From positions 125,675,723 to 125,739,722 of the forward strand of contig OZ023269.1 in the NCBI GenBank assembly GCA_964006375.1: 64,000 nt of DNA, written 5' to 3'. Source of the stretch: Tillus elongatus. Taxonomy: Eukaryota > Arthropoda > Insecta > Coleoptera > Cleridae. The notes beneath the pieces are model-generated. The model did not search any database, was not told the origin of the DNA, and was given only the letters and a program-made list of their open reading frames with translations. Below are positions 36,391-47,942 of the stretch, piece after piece (positions within the stretch are counted from its first letter, which is position 1; the number at the start of each line of letters is the position of its first letter). Both the position numbers and the translations under genes were made by a program.

Positions 36391-38529
36391 CCTTTGGTGG
36401 CTCGTAATTCCGGAAGGCTGGACGTGAAAATTCAATTTGTAAAAAAGCCCCTTACTTTTCAACAAAGAATCACAGCCCGAATTTTATTTACATACATTTA
36501 GAATAAACTTGTAAATATGCTATTTATTTGTATAAATATAAATTTGTGTTTTTGGGAATCAGTATTATAAAGCACGCCTGTCATAATACCTGTTTGTAAT
36601 AATACCAATGAATGTAAAATTTTATATACTAATAAAGAATGAAATAAAACGGTATCGGTAACACCGCTATATTATTGTTCCAAACAGAACATTCATATGC
36701 ATTGTTAAACATGTTTTATATATTTTGACTGCAAATATAAATAATAGAGAGATGTAGAGTACAAAAAAAATCATGTGTAGTCCTGTCAAAAATAGTTTGC
36801 TGTGGTGTCTGTTCCAATCAGATAGGGCAATATCGGTAAATCTGCCAGATTTCACATTTGGGTCAGAGGATGTGGATCGATAATTTGAAATACCAACAGA
36901 TGATCAATTATGATGTTATTACAATTCAGATATGTCACAATTCGCACATATCACCCTTACCCTTCAATTCTCTGTTTATGCAGAGTAAACTCAGATATAC
37001 CTAGCTTCCGAACTGACGTTTCACTCGTGGGGATTCCATTACCAAGAAATAATCTCAAATTAATGGCCCCGATCAATGATTTAACTCTGTATCTGACAGA
37101 ATAATGTATACATGTAACGTCTTCTCTCTGTATGTTTGCTGAATTGCTAAACGCTGGTACAATGTGGATGTTTTTCGTGACTAAACAACAGATAATCGAA
37201 ATTTATAAACCTAAAACCACCGAGATAATAATGCTGCTAATTAATATACATATTATTGGCGAAAAATAAATATAATGTACTAGATGAAACCTCTACAAAT
37301 TATATACGTTTGGGTAGGCATTTAAAAAAATGTATACTCTTTTACAAGGTCACATGATAGGCTTGATGTTTAGGAGAAAGTGAGACGGTTCTAAACCTCT
37401 CTTTATATTTCTGACAGCTTGCTAACTTCAATGGTGAAAAACACAGTTAATATATGGACATAATACTCACTTGTGAACACTCTGTAGCTAATAGTTTGCG
37501 TGTTTTGGTATATAAACAGTTTGTTTGTAATGCACACTTGTAAAACCTTGGAAAGGCTCCAATTACGCTTTCACTTCTGTTGTAGTTTAAGGTTTAATAC
37601 AAATAAACAACCCTCTTCATCTAATTTTACTTGTAAAAATTAACCTAAGTCCAAAACAGTAAACAAATAAGTTTGAGGTTTTGTTTACATTTTTAATAAA
37701 AACAATTGCCCTTAGGTATGTACTGTCTCCTTCTCTCTTATGACAATCCATGTTTTTCTATCTCACTCTTCAGTGTATAGTGTCATCTTTTTCATTCTCT
37801 CTCTTTCTACCAGATATATTTTCTGAAATTAATAAAATTCACTTAAAAGGAAATATTAACATATCTCTTATCAAAAGTTTTTTTTTGTGCTTTGGAAAAT
37901 GATTAATATTCACATGAAATTATATTTTTACTAATAAGCCTGTAATTGAACAGTAAAGTTGACTGCAGCTAGAAGCTGGATTTTGTTACTTTACAATTAA
38001 TTACTTTAATTATTCAATGGAAATTATTTATATTTTGTGGAACAAGAAACCTCATCTATTTAGGTGAGCTTTTATAGTTAGTTAAATTTTCCCCACATTT
38101 TTATTCTGCCTAATAAAAACAAAAACAATTGAAATAAGTAGTACCTGCTGAGACCGCTGTTTATTCATTGTAGGATTTCTTGTCGGGGGCTAAAATCTGG
38201 TGGTGTTTTCTACTTTTACTGGACCAGCACTCACACCTGAGGGCCCAAAGAAGTTGAAGGACACGGACGTAGTCCACGAAGTGTTTTTGTTTGTTTATTT
38301 TGTGTAACTGGTGTTGAATTTTGAGTAGTACACCTTCAATCAGCTGATTATTAAACTATACATACGTTTAAGTTGATGTTTTAACCTTGTATTTGTGTGT
38401 AAACTCGAACAGTCGACTGTAAGGGGGATCTTTGCATCTTTGTTAAATTAAAATTAAATTAATAATTACATCTCTGAAACATTAAATTTAAATTTAAGTA
38501 TATAGTTCCAATATCGTAAACGTACATAC

Positions 38530-38720
38530 CAAACTTGGTTACCATAGACTTTCTATTTTTTGAGAAAAAAATATTTTTTCGAAAGAAAACCCAAAATTTT
38601 CCCGGAAAACCTGGCTCAATCTTCCTCGTTAACGAACTAATTCAATCCACTTACAAAAGGAAGGTACATGCCAAATATGATCAAAATCGGACCATTATTT
38701 TTTTAGTTATCGGTGTACAA
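38530..38720 (-). repeat. TA-core right arm fragment
   Basis: GGTTACCATAGACTTTC, AAAATTTTCCCGGAAAACC, ACATGCCAAATATGATC and TTATCGGTGTACAAAC match the right arm in reverse. The fragment is truncated where a Penelope end begins. Confidence 0.65.
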
Positions 38721-38721
38721 A

Positions 38722-39120
38722 CAAAGGTGGGTAAAGGATATATGTAAGGACACTCTAAGGCCTCAATCTGAGTACCCCTCATCTGAGATCTCTCTGAGGT
38801 CTAGGGTTGAACACACTGAGACCTCACGGACGATCTCCGGCGAGATTTGGGGAGTAGGCAGATTGAGGCCCCGTAATCGAGCTGCAACAACCCAACCCAC
38901 CTTTGTCCACCGCTCTAAGGAGTAGGCAGATTGACGCCTTAGAGTGTCCTTACATATTTCCTTTACCCACCTTTGTCCACCACTCTGAGGAGTAGGCAGA
39001 TTGAGGCGTTAGAGTGTCCTTACATATTTCCTTTACCTCTTGAAAATGGCTCCAAAACAGGAGCCGAAACGTCAAGTTTCCATAAATTCTGGACGCGGTT
39101 CAACCCTAGAACCAAGTATG
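38722..39120 (+). mobile_element. Penelope-like 3' end fragment with internal repeats
   Basis: A 70-bp unit is tandemly repeated (CCACCTTTGTCCACC at 38897 and 38967). Part of it is present inverted at 38722-38775 (AAGGTGGGTAAAGG, GTAAGGACACTCTAAGGC). The last unit reads as the ORF C-terminus LRSRQIEALECPYIFPLPLE. It continues into CTTGAAAATGGCTCC-AAAACA-GGAGCCGAAACGTCAAG, the position and shape of the Penelope hammerhead-like hairpin, but with core changes. The same protein motif (LRSRQ) follows the GIY-YIG pieces at 46796-47015. Confidence 0.6.
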
Positions 39121-39122
39121 TC

Positions 39123-39127
<5 letters not shown>

Positions 39128-39201
<74 letters not shown>
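39128..39201. repeat. (TA)n microsatellite, left of MITE
   Basis: About 74 bp of TA. Together with 39954-40058 it was probably one tract, split by a TA-targeting MITE. Confidence 0.95.
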
Positions 39202-40200
<999 letters not shown>

Positions 40201-40505
40201 GATATGAAATATTTAGCATTTTTCATACTCTGATCGCGCTTACTTGGGTAGTAAAACGATCCCCAGGTTTTTTTTAATGTGTTGTGACGATTTGGGTTCT
40301 CCAAGTGTACTTATAAGTGCTTATCACAGGTTCCAATCTTCACTTAATGAACTTAATAAAAAAGATTTTATACTACAGACAAATATTCAGTTCTACGAAA
40401 TCCTTTTGAGTTCTGCAAAACAAAACTCTAAGTTTTCAACCCTGAGGCCGCAATACTTTCTACTTGTTAAGCAAATGTTAATTTAGAGTCAAACTCTCAG
40501 GTCTT

Positions 40506-40830
40506 TTATCTGGGTCTTGTACAAAAGTTGCGTACCCCAACAGTGTATCGGTACTCAAAAGAAGCAAGACGCCTTGTGAAAGTACAAACAAAACATTTGT
40601 TCAGGAACATTTTGTTTACAACACACCACTCTGATAATGCATCAATGCTTTTCTGTAATTCCTCACTATCATTCATTCTTGAAACAACACAAAACATATT
40701 TAAGTCATCAGCAAACAGCAAACAATGAGAGTCAGCTACCCTTTTCGCTAAATCATTGACAAATAGTAAATACAATAAATTCCACACAATTCACTTGTAT
40801 CACTGATAGTATTTCGCTTTTGTAAACGAT
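40506..40830 (-). pseudogene. Non-LTR reverse transcriptase fragment (second LINE lineage)
   Basis: The minus frame 40506-40787 reads YLLFVNDLAKRV, HCLLFADDLNMFC (the RT active site FADD), IDALSEWCVVNKMFLN and CTFTRRLASF. DILQAFDRLQKRN-like sequence lies upstream to about 40850 in the same direction. The lineage differs from the CR1-like copies, which have YADD here. It is truncated on both sides with no tail or target duplication visible. About 40240-40350 contains a small dispersed repeat (GATTTGGGTTCTCCAAGTG) related to 3475-3510 and 19215-19260. Confidence 0.82.
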
Positions 40831-41194
40831 CAAACGCCTGTAAAATGGCTTGTCAACAATTGACTGGAAATCATTTAAATAGTTACACAAAATTTACGAA
40901 CATAAACAAATATAACCTGATGCTGCTTAGATAAATAACATTCAATATGCACTAGGGTGGAGCGAATTTTTTTTTCAAATTCAAAATGCCTATATGCGAA
41001 AAAATTGCCTTTTGTGCATGTGAATTACTGTGCAAAATCTGGGCTTGATGTGACGTCACCTATGACTGCTGAAATTTAAACGTTTTTAAGTTATTTGCAA
41101 TATATCATGCGTCATAAATCTAATGTTCGATCGACTTCGCAAGTATTCGGTTTTGTTAGTTTCTAAGTTGTTATTTTGTGTTGTGCTTAGAAAA

Positions 41195-42492
41195 ATGCCT
41201 CGCACGCGGTTAGAGTCAGTGTGTCCTGTGTTTGGTGTAGGGCTGGGAATTTATCCGTTTGTGTATTCAGATATGCGTTCCGAAAGCTTAACGACTATTC
41301 GAATTATTCGAGTATTCGTATATTCGTGGAGTATTCGAATATTCGAATATTCGTGGAGTATTCGAATATTCGTGGAGTATTCGAATATTCGTCGAGTATT
41401 CGAATATTCGCACAGTAATAAACACTCCCCTAAGCCCATGAATGTGTCTCGTTATCATTTTTTGAATCTGCCTCTGTTTCCTAGAAAAGTAGATATTTAA
41501 TTCTTAACTTTCAAATAATTCCGGAAATGTTTCATTGTTTATTTTAGAAAAATTAATGACGATTATAATGTTGGTTTCATTGTGCTTATCACAACAGCAG
41601 TTAGGTTTTTAGTCATATTTACGTTATTTGCAAGTAAATATATAAATGAATAAATAAATCTGCGTCGCGTGTATTTGCGTTTTAAGCTGATAATGTGCTT
41701 AGTTAGAAAAATATGGTTAATTAATAATTTATAGTAGATGGTGTACATATTACATATTAGTAATTTATGACGCCAATAACGACATTCCATTCGCCGCAGT
41801 TATCGATAGAAATTTTATATTTTTTAACAGAACATTCTGTATATTGTTACCCATTTGAATGCAATATTTCCTTCCTAGTTCAAGGGTATAGCACAATTGA
41901 TACTTAAAAATCATGCGTTGCTGAGTTGTTAACCATATAATCCAAGACCCAAAAGCATTCGCACGATTACACATAGACAGGACAGAACTGACAATATTGG
42001 TGCCGGGGCTTTTGAGTAGTGCTGGGAATTTGTGTATTCGAATATTCGTGAAATATTCGAATATTCGTGGAATATTCGAATATTCGTTGAATATTCGAAT
42101 ATTCGTGGAATATTCGAATATTCGTGGCGTATTCGAATGTTCGAATATATTCGAATATTCGAATATACTCTCGTTGAGATAATTCGTATTCTAATACTCG
42201 AATATTCGCACTATTCGTATTCGATTCCCAGCCCTAGTTTGGTGCACCAAAAACTTTTAAAGATAATGTGTTGCCAACGTATGCGAACGTTATTAAATAT
42301 TATTTGTTTATTCTAGAAATACTTGTAGAAATAAATAAGCAAGAACCTAGTTTGGCTGTAGTGTGTTCGCCACTAATAAGAGACTTAAAAACTTTATGGG
42401 AAAAACGTTCAATTTATGTTGTGTCGGACCAGCAGATACTACACAAAATAAGAGAATACCACAATAAGTATCGCGATATAATAAACTTTTAA
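41195..42492 (+). pseudogene. Unrecognised 96-codon ORF split by a hAT insertion
   Basis: The frame opens at ATG 41195 (MPRTRLESVCPVFG), is broken at 41238 by a hAT-like element, and resumes at 42245 (PKTFKDNVLPTYANVIKYYL... to ...HKIREYHNKYRDIINF) with TAA at 42490-42492. Counting one copy of the 8-bp target duplication, the two parts join in frame and give 96 codons without a stop. The composition is Lys/Ile/Leu-rich and probably helical, with no domain I can name. An earlier in-frame ATG at 41123 is possible. The second part (from 42253) is the founder of the 231-bp tandem array downstream. It could be a host exon or an ORF of an undescribed element. I do not assign a function. Confidence 0.6.
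41238..42236 (+). mobile_element. hAT-like non-autonomous element with 18-bp subterminal repeats
   Basis: Ends TAGGGCTGGGAAT and ATTCCCAGCCCTA. A perfect 8-bp target duplication GTTTGGTG lies at 41230-41237 and 42237-42244. Both subterminal regions carry arrays of about 18 bp built on the palindrome CGAATATTCG (about 41310-41412 and 42030-42180), probably transposase-binding sites. A second left-like end (TAGTGCTGGGAATTTG) at 42012 suggests an internal duplication or a smaller nested copy. No transposase is present. Confidence 0.88.
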
Positions 42493-44222
42493 AGATAATG
42501 TGTTGCCAACGTATGCGAACTTTATCAAATATTATTTGTTTATTCATGAAAAACTTGTATAAATAAATAAGCAAGAACCTAGTTTGGCTGTAGTGTGTTA
42601 GCCGTTAATAAGAGACTTAAAAACTTTATGGGAAAAACGTTCAATTTCTGTTGTGTCGGACCAGCAGATACTACACAAAATAAGAGAATACCACAAATGT
42701 ATCGCGATATAATAAACTTTTAAAGATAATGTGTTGCCAACGTATGCGAACGTTATTAAATATTATTTTTTATTCGAGAAAAACTTGTAGAAATAAATAA
42801 GCAAGAACCTAGTTTGGCTGTAGTGTGTTCGCCACTAATAAGAGACTTAAAAACTTAATGGGAAAAACGTTCAATTTCTGTTGTGTCGGACCAGCAGATA
42901 CTACACAAAATAAGAGAATACCACAAATGTATCGCGATATAATAAAGTTTTAAAGATAATGTGTTGCCAACGTATGCGAACGTTATTAAATATTATTTGT
43001 TTATTCGAGAAATACTTTTAGAAATAAATAAGCAAGAACCTAGTTTGGCTGTAGTGTGTTCGCCACTAATAAGAGACTTAAAAACTTAATAGGAAAAACG
43101 TTCAATTTCTGTTGTGTCGGACCAGCAGATACTACACAAAATAAGAGAATACCACAATAAGTATCGCGATATAAAAAACATTTAAAGATAATGTGTTGCC
43201 AACTTATGCGAACGTTATTAAATATTATTTGTTTATTCGAGAAAAACTTGTAGAAATAAATAAGCAAGAACCTAGTTTGGCTGTAGTGTGTTCGCCACTA
43301 ATAAGAGACTTAAAAACTTAATGGGAAAAACGTTCAATTTCTGTTGTGTCGGACCAGCAGATACTACACAAAATAAGAGAATACCACAAATGTATCGCGA
43401 TATAATAAACTTTTAAAGATAATGTGTTGCCAACGTATGCGAACGTTATTAAATATTATTTGTTTATTCTAGAAAACTTGTAGAAATAAATAAGCAAGAA
43501 CCTAATTTGGCTGTAGTGTGTTCGTCATTAATAAGAGACTTAAAAACTTAATGGGAAAAACGTTCAATTTCTGTTGTGTCGGACCAGCAGATACTACACA
43601 AAATAAGAGAATACCACAATAACTATCGCGATATAAAAAACTTTTAAAGATAATGTGTTGCCAACGTATGCGAACGTTATTAAATATTATTTGTTTATTT
43701 GAGAAAAACTTGTAGAAATAAATAAGCAAGAACCTAGTTTGGCTGTAGTGTGTTCGCCACCAATAAGAGACTTAAAAGCTTTATGGGAAAAACGTTCAAT
43801 TTCTGTTGTGTCGGACCAGCAGATACTACACAAAATAAGAAAATACCACAATAAGTATCGCGGTATAAAAAAACTTCTAAGATAATGTGTTGCCAACGTA
43901 TGCGAACGTAATTAAATATTATTTGTTTATTCTAGAAAAACTTGTAGAAATAAATAAGCAAGAACCTAGTTTGGCTGTAGTGTGTTAGCCGTTAATAAGA
44001 GACTTAAAAACTTTATGGGAAAAACGTTAGATTTTTGTTGTGTCGGACCAGCAGATACTACACAAAATAGGAGAATACCACAATAAGTATCGCGATATAA
44101 AAAAACTTCTAAGTTAATGTGTTGCCAACTTATGCGAACCTTATTAAATATTATTTGTTTATTCGAGAAAAACTTGTAGAAATTAATAAGCAAGAACCTA
44201 GTTTGGCTATAGTGTGTTAGCG
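42261..44222 (+). repeat. 231-bp tandem satellite, about 8.5 units, derived from the split ORF
   Basis: The anchor AGATAATGTGTTGCCAAC begins at 42261, 42493, 42724, 42954, 43186, 43417, 43648, 43880 and (variant) 44112, giving spacings of 230-232 bp. Each unit repeats the second part of the ORF above, including AAGCAAGAACCTAGTTTGGC and GTCGGACCAGCAGATACTAC. Units differ by scattered substitutions, and most have lost the frame (ACTTTATGG became ACTTAATGG, a stop). The ninth unit is cut at about 44222 by a B repeat. The ~75-residue minus-strand frames in each unit are antisense shadows. Confidence 0.93.
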
Positions 44223-44223
44223 G

Positions 44224-44848
44224 TAAATGAGGAGACCGCGACTTTTGAATTCTAAAAAAATTTCTTTAAATGAGCGTAAAGTAGGCCCCCTAGAATCCAT
44301 ATCCGGGTTAACTTTCTGCTTACATATATACAGGTGACGCATTTTTACGGTAAAGCTTTATATAATTGTTATTATGCAAGATACGAGAAAAAATTGTATA
44401 CCTTACCTATAGGGTATCTTGAGCTGCATCCTATAAAATTCTTTTGACAATCACAGGTGGCCCATAAGTCATGAACATTCTTTATTGCATTTTTGCATTT
44501 TTCAACGAAATATGATGCATGTTTGTAAAAAAATCGAGACGCAGTCAGTGCGTTTTCGTAGCAAATTTTCATTGAACGCTTCAAAATTCAATAACCCAAT
44601 TTGCCATTAACCTAAGGTTCCGCGGCTAGGAAACGAGTTTTGTCGGAAACATTTAAAGTTTATTTTCGCAAAATGTTTGTACATTTTCAAACAATAAGTT
44701 ATTTTGATAAAATATGGTAAATTTTTTCTGCTATATAGGTTAGCCCGGTTACAAAATTCATGCCTGCTTGCGCTAAAGGGACATATTTGCTATTAAAAAT
44801 ATTTTTATGAAAATTCACTTCCATAACGCACTTTCTGCGTCCAGACGT
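44224..44848 (+). repeat. B repeat with embedded C element
   Basis: Starts inside the left hairpin (GAGGAGACCGCGACTTTTG) directly after the satellite. It runs through CATATATACAGGTGACGC and GGTGGCCCATAAGTC, and ends with the C element 44529-44848 (GACGCAGTCAGTGCG.. to ..CACTTTCTGCGTCCAGACG). Confidence 0.75.
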
Positions 44849-44959
44849 TTTAGTATAATATTGATAAGTTAATTATTAAATAGATGGTACAGTACTGATA
44901 CAGCATTCTATTGCTTTTCGTTCAGTAAGATAAATAGATTTTTTATTAACATATTTTTT

Positions 44960-45046
44960 GTCATTTTTTCTCTATATGCTCGCGCCCCCCATTTAGTTTT
45001 ATCACGCACCCCTAGGGGGGTGCACCTCGCAGTTTGAGAATCGCTG
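44960..45046 (-). mobile_element. hAT-type terminal fragment
   Basis: The inverted copy of the end at 6763: CAGCGATTCTCAAACTGCG, a GC-rich palindromic patch (CCCCTAGGGGGG), then TGATAAAACTAAATGG and GCGAGCATATA. No partner end is nearby. 45047-45960 shows no recognisable feature. Confidence 0.6.
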
Positions 45047-45965
45047 GATCAAACGATGCTGGTTAGCCGTTTGTTTTCATTGGAAAGCCAGCAGCTTTCT
45101 AATCATTCATATTCATCGCAGCCAGCAGGTGTTGGAAGCTAACTAGGATATTTTGCAGCTCACAAATGGAGTAAAATCGGAATTGAAACTCGTCGTCAAA
45201 TATTTCCGAGCAGCACTTTACAACACGGAAGCTGTTTGATGTATACTAAGAGACGATTTGAAATCTACATTCGACGTGTTAAAGTAAACTGTTATACAGT
45301 TTCCGTAGAGTACAATTAGGGTCCCTATATAGAACAAACGATGCAATTTAGACGATGAAAGGGGTAATATTGCATATTAAGACAAATATTGATTGCGCCG
45401 CATCGAAATTTATGTCAGCAATCATGTTATTCAAATACGTATTTCAGCTCTATGAATAAATTTAGCTATTTAGTAGAAAAGCACCATTATAAAAGAGAGA
45501 CTACATTATTCATTGAAACAATTGAAGCAAGCTGGCTCCAGGCGAAAATCAACCATATTTATTTCAATTAACTGTAACCATTTATGAAATGGCTGATAAA
45601 GCAAAGTGTGTTTTGTTTTTTTGTAAATTGCGATTTGTGATTCGCAAACCATGTAGCGACAAATAAGTCTAGACGGATGAAATACCACACAACAAAAATA
45701 TGTTTGGTCAAACACGCCCGTTTATTATTTCAGACGATTAAGATGACCTCTTTTGCGGTTCAAAAATACTGCAAAAAATTAATGAAGGTTGTTTCTGAAA
45801 AACATATGTTTATTTATTCAACAAAGAGATTTTTGTTTATGCGAACAATAAGTGTATAACAAGTAAATTATGTAGAATGTTGGTCTGGAATTTGTTGAAA
45901 TTCGAAGTTTCGGAGCCCCTCTCATACGGTTAAAGAAATACCAAACAAAATGAACTTTAAGACAT

Positions 45966-46745
45966 GATTGGGTGAGCCGAATAAAAGGCTTTTTCTTTCC
46001 AAACAAATATCTTTATTCCTTGTCCCTGACGCCTTTCGACCTTTTTAACCGGTCATCCTCAGGGGAATCTAGAATTTACAAAAGGCTTGTCAGAAAAACT
46101 GAGTTTTCCGGTAGGTTACTTCTGCGAGGGTACAATACAGAAATATAAGATAAAATGAGGCGACAACAATTAGCCCCAACACTAAGTCAAAAGTTAAAGG
46201 TTAAAATTGTCAATCTACAAAGCTACAAAAGATTACAGGTACACAGTCATAAACTACTACCAGCAATAAAATAAAACAAACACAAGTCAAATTGAACTAT
46301 AAGAAAAAGCTAATCTGTCTTGAGATTTAAAAATTACAATAAGTCTAAATCTAAAAACTCATAAAAGTCTGAAAATTATTTAAAAAGGCCACCCTTGACA
46401 AGGCTCCCTCAAGTTTAAGCTGAAGGCAACAATCTGAGCGAAAGCCAACAGCACAAACATTAGTAAGCCATGCAGATGAGAAGAAACTTTCAGAGAATAT
46501 TAAACCTATAAACCGAATGACAAATGAAACAGAAGCGAATTTTTTGCTTTTTGTGAAACATGAAAACGCCAAAATGGCGAACTTACCTACCTGTCCATTG
46601 TTAAACAGGACTAGGTGGGGACAAGGAATAAAAATATTTGTTTGGAAAGAAAAAGCCTTTTATTCAGCTCACCCAGAAACAAGGAATAAAAAAAATAAAA
46701 AATATATTTGTTTGGAAAAAAGGCCTTTTATTCAGCTCACCCAAA
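45966..46745 (-). mobile_element. Short Penelope-like derivative bounded by inverted repeats
   Basis: The left arm 45966-46020 (GGTGAGCCGAATAAAAGGC, TTCCAAACAAATATC) is inverted at about 46620-46673 (GATATTTG-like, CCTTTTATTCAGCTCACCC). That second arm is then repeated directly at about 46676-46745. Inside is the Penelope terminal sequence (TTACAAAAGGCTTGTCAGAA, TTTTCCGGTAGGTTACTTC) and a degenerate hammerhead-like motif (46021-46070). No RT is encoded, and the interior 46140-46600 has no recognised product. It reads as a non-autonomous, internally deleted copy. Confidence 0.6.
46021..46070 (-). ncRNA. Degenerate hammerhead-like motif
   Basis: Minus strand: CCC, CTGAGGA, extra T, stem II GACCGG-TTAAAAA-GGTC (GACC/GGTC), GAA, AGGCGT, C, AGGGA. 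The core CUGANGA and GAA are present. Stem III has one change from ACGCGT, and the first stem I pair is mismatched. Probably inactive. Confidence 0.45.
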
Positions 46746-46795
46746 GATGTCAACCCCAAACACTTTGACATTTAGGAACAATCTAAGACATGAAT

Positions 46796-47016
46796 CTGCC
46801 TACTCCTTAGAGCGATATGTTCATTAATTCTATTGTGGATACGTCTCCTGGTTTGTCCTATATAAGACTGGGAAGAGTCAGAGTAAGGAAGTAAGAAAAT
46901 AAGAAGTAAGACGATAAGAAATACCAAAGGAAAGGAACCCTAAGATAACAATATGCCTACTCCTTAGAGCGATATGTTCATAACTTCTATTGTGGATGCG
47001 TCTTTCAGTTTGTCCT
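46796..47016 (-). pseudogene. Penelope GIY-YIG fragments (two partial copies)
   Basis: The minus strand encodes SYIGQTRRRIHNRINEHIAL (46796-46873) and YIGQTERRIHNRSYEHIALR (about 46945-47014), each followed by a short RSRQ-like segment. These are the conserved GIY-YIG region of a Penelope lineage different from 25200-26579. AGTCAGAGTAAGGAAGTA-type sequence separates the two and appears again at about 47600-47620, on the far side of a LINE. This suggests that the LINE inserted into a tandem Penelope fragment. Confidence 0.62.
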
Positions 47017-47590
47017 ATATACTTCCTCTTCCGGGCTCGCAAATACTTTTCACCAGCTAATCTCTATACTTTATATACTTCACAAATAAAACCAAACCTC
47101 GAATACTGCTCCCACATCTGGGGTGCTGCTGCCGCTTCTACACTCGCTATCCTGGACTCCATTCAGAAGAGAGCTATACGTCTCATCGGTCACCCTACCC
47201 TTACCCAAAGGCTGCCATCCCTTGCCCACCGACGTGTCGTTGGTGACCTCTCTCGTTTATAGATATCTGCATGGGCACTGCTCAGAGGAGTTTTCTTCCA
47301 TAGTTCCTCCACCTGCTGCCCCCAACAGATCTACCAAGGGAGCAGAGCGAACGCACCATTTTACTGTCCAGGTCACCAGCCATAGAACATCTTGTTATGC
47401 CCGCGCTTTTGTCCCGAGGACTTCCAAGTTGTGGAACTCGTTGCCGGCACATGTTTTTCATTCTCCCCCGAACCTCCAAACCTTCAAGTCCAGAATTAAC
47501 AAGTTGCCTATTTCCTCCTTGTCACCCATGACACCCATGGTACGATAGTATTTAGTCTGTAAGCCCTCGTGGTGTGTTGTTGAAAAAAAA
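47017..47590 (+). pseudogene. CR1/Jockey-like LINE 3' end
   Basis: The plus strand encodes [40 protein letters not shown], then after a frame change at about 47255 [39 protein letters not shown] and [12 protein letters not shown], ending near 47548. The UTR continues to about 47590 (GTCTGTAAGCCCTCGTGG). It matches the end of 8583-11790. At the (TA)n site it has only TTTATAGATATCTGC. 5'-truncated and inactive. Confidence 0.88.
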
Positions 47591-47904
47591 CCGTTTAGGA
47601 ACAGTCAGAGTAAGGAAGTAGGGAGTAAGAAATTAAAGAAATACCAAAGAAAAAGTCTGGAAGAAAGAAACATTAAGATATAAGACACGAAGCACGTGCC
47701 GCCACCTCATTGCGGAACCAAGTAGTATGTTGTCACGGCAGCTCCAAATAACACAAAGTGTTAAAAATAGAGACTGTATACAACCAACTAACAATTTAGT
47801 AACTTGTCAGCCCTGGCCCATTTCTACCCTAATATAGGGACAAAGTATGTAAGGCTGGCTACCATAGCCGTATTACTTTATAGGTGTATTTTAGCTGCAA
47901 TGCC

Positions 47905-47942
47905 GTACTGACGAGCTCTAATTAGAGCGAAACCGGTCTACA
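47905..47942 (+). ncRNA. Hammerhead ribozyme motif with intact core
   Basis: GTA (47905-47907), CTGACGA (47908-47914), stem II GCTCTAATTAGAGC (47915-47928, fully self-complementary), GAA (47929-47931), ACCGGT (47932-47937), C (47938) as the cleavage-site base, then TAC pairing with GTA. All conserved core bases (CUGANGA, GAA, A-U pair, H17) are present with G-C closing stem II. Stem III is the self-complementary ACCGGU, as in hammerheads that work as dimers. Stem I is only 3 bp before a mismatch. The surrounding 47800-48050 (CGTATTACTTTATAGG, TGGTGAGAATGCATC) carries no coding match, so the host element (Penelope-like or retrozyme-like) is unknown. Confidence 0.65.

Noticed and set aside
40935..41120. 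CTAGGGTGGAGCGAATTTTT as a transposon end upstream of the split ORF
   Set aside because: It looks like a terminus, but I could not find a matching inverted partner in the window, so I do not call an element.
42347..44193. A row of ~75-residue minus-strand ORFs repeated at 231-bp spacing
   Set aside because: They are antisense shadows of the satellite unit. The plus strand carries the founder ORF.
42261..44222. CRISPR-like regular array
   Set aside because: The whole 231-bp unit repeats without short repeat/unique spacer structure, in a eukaryotic context.
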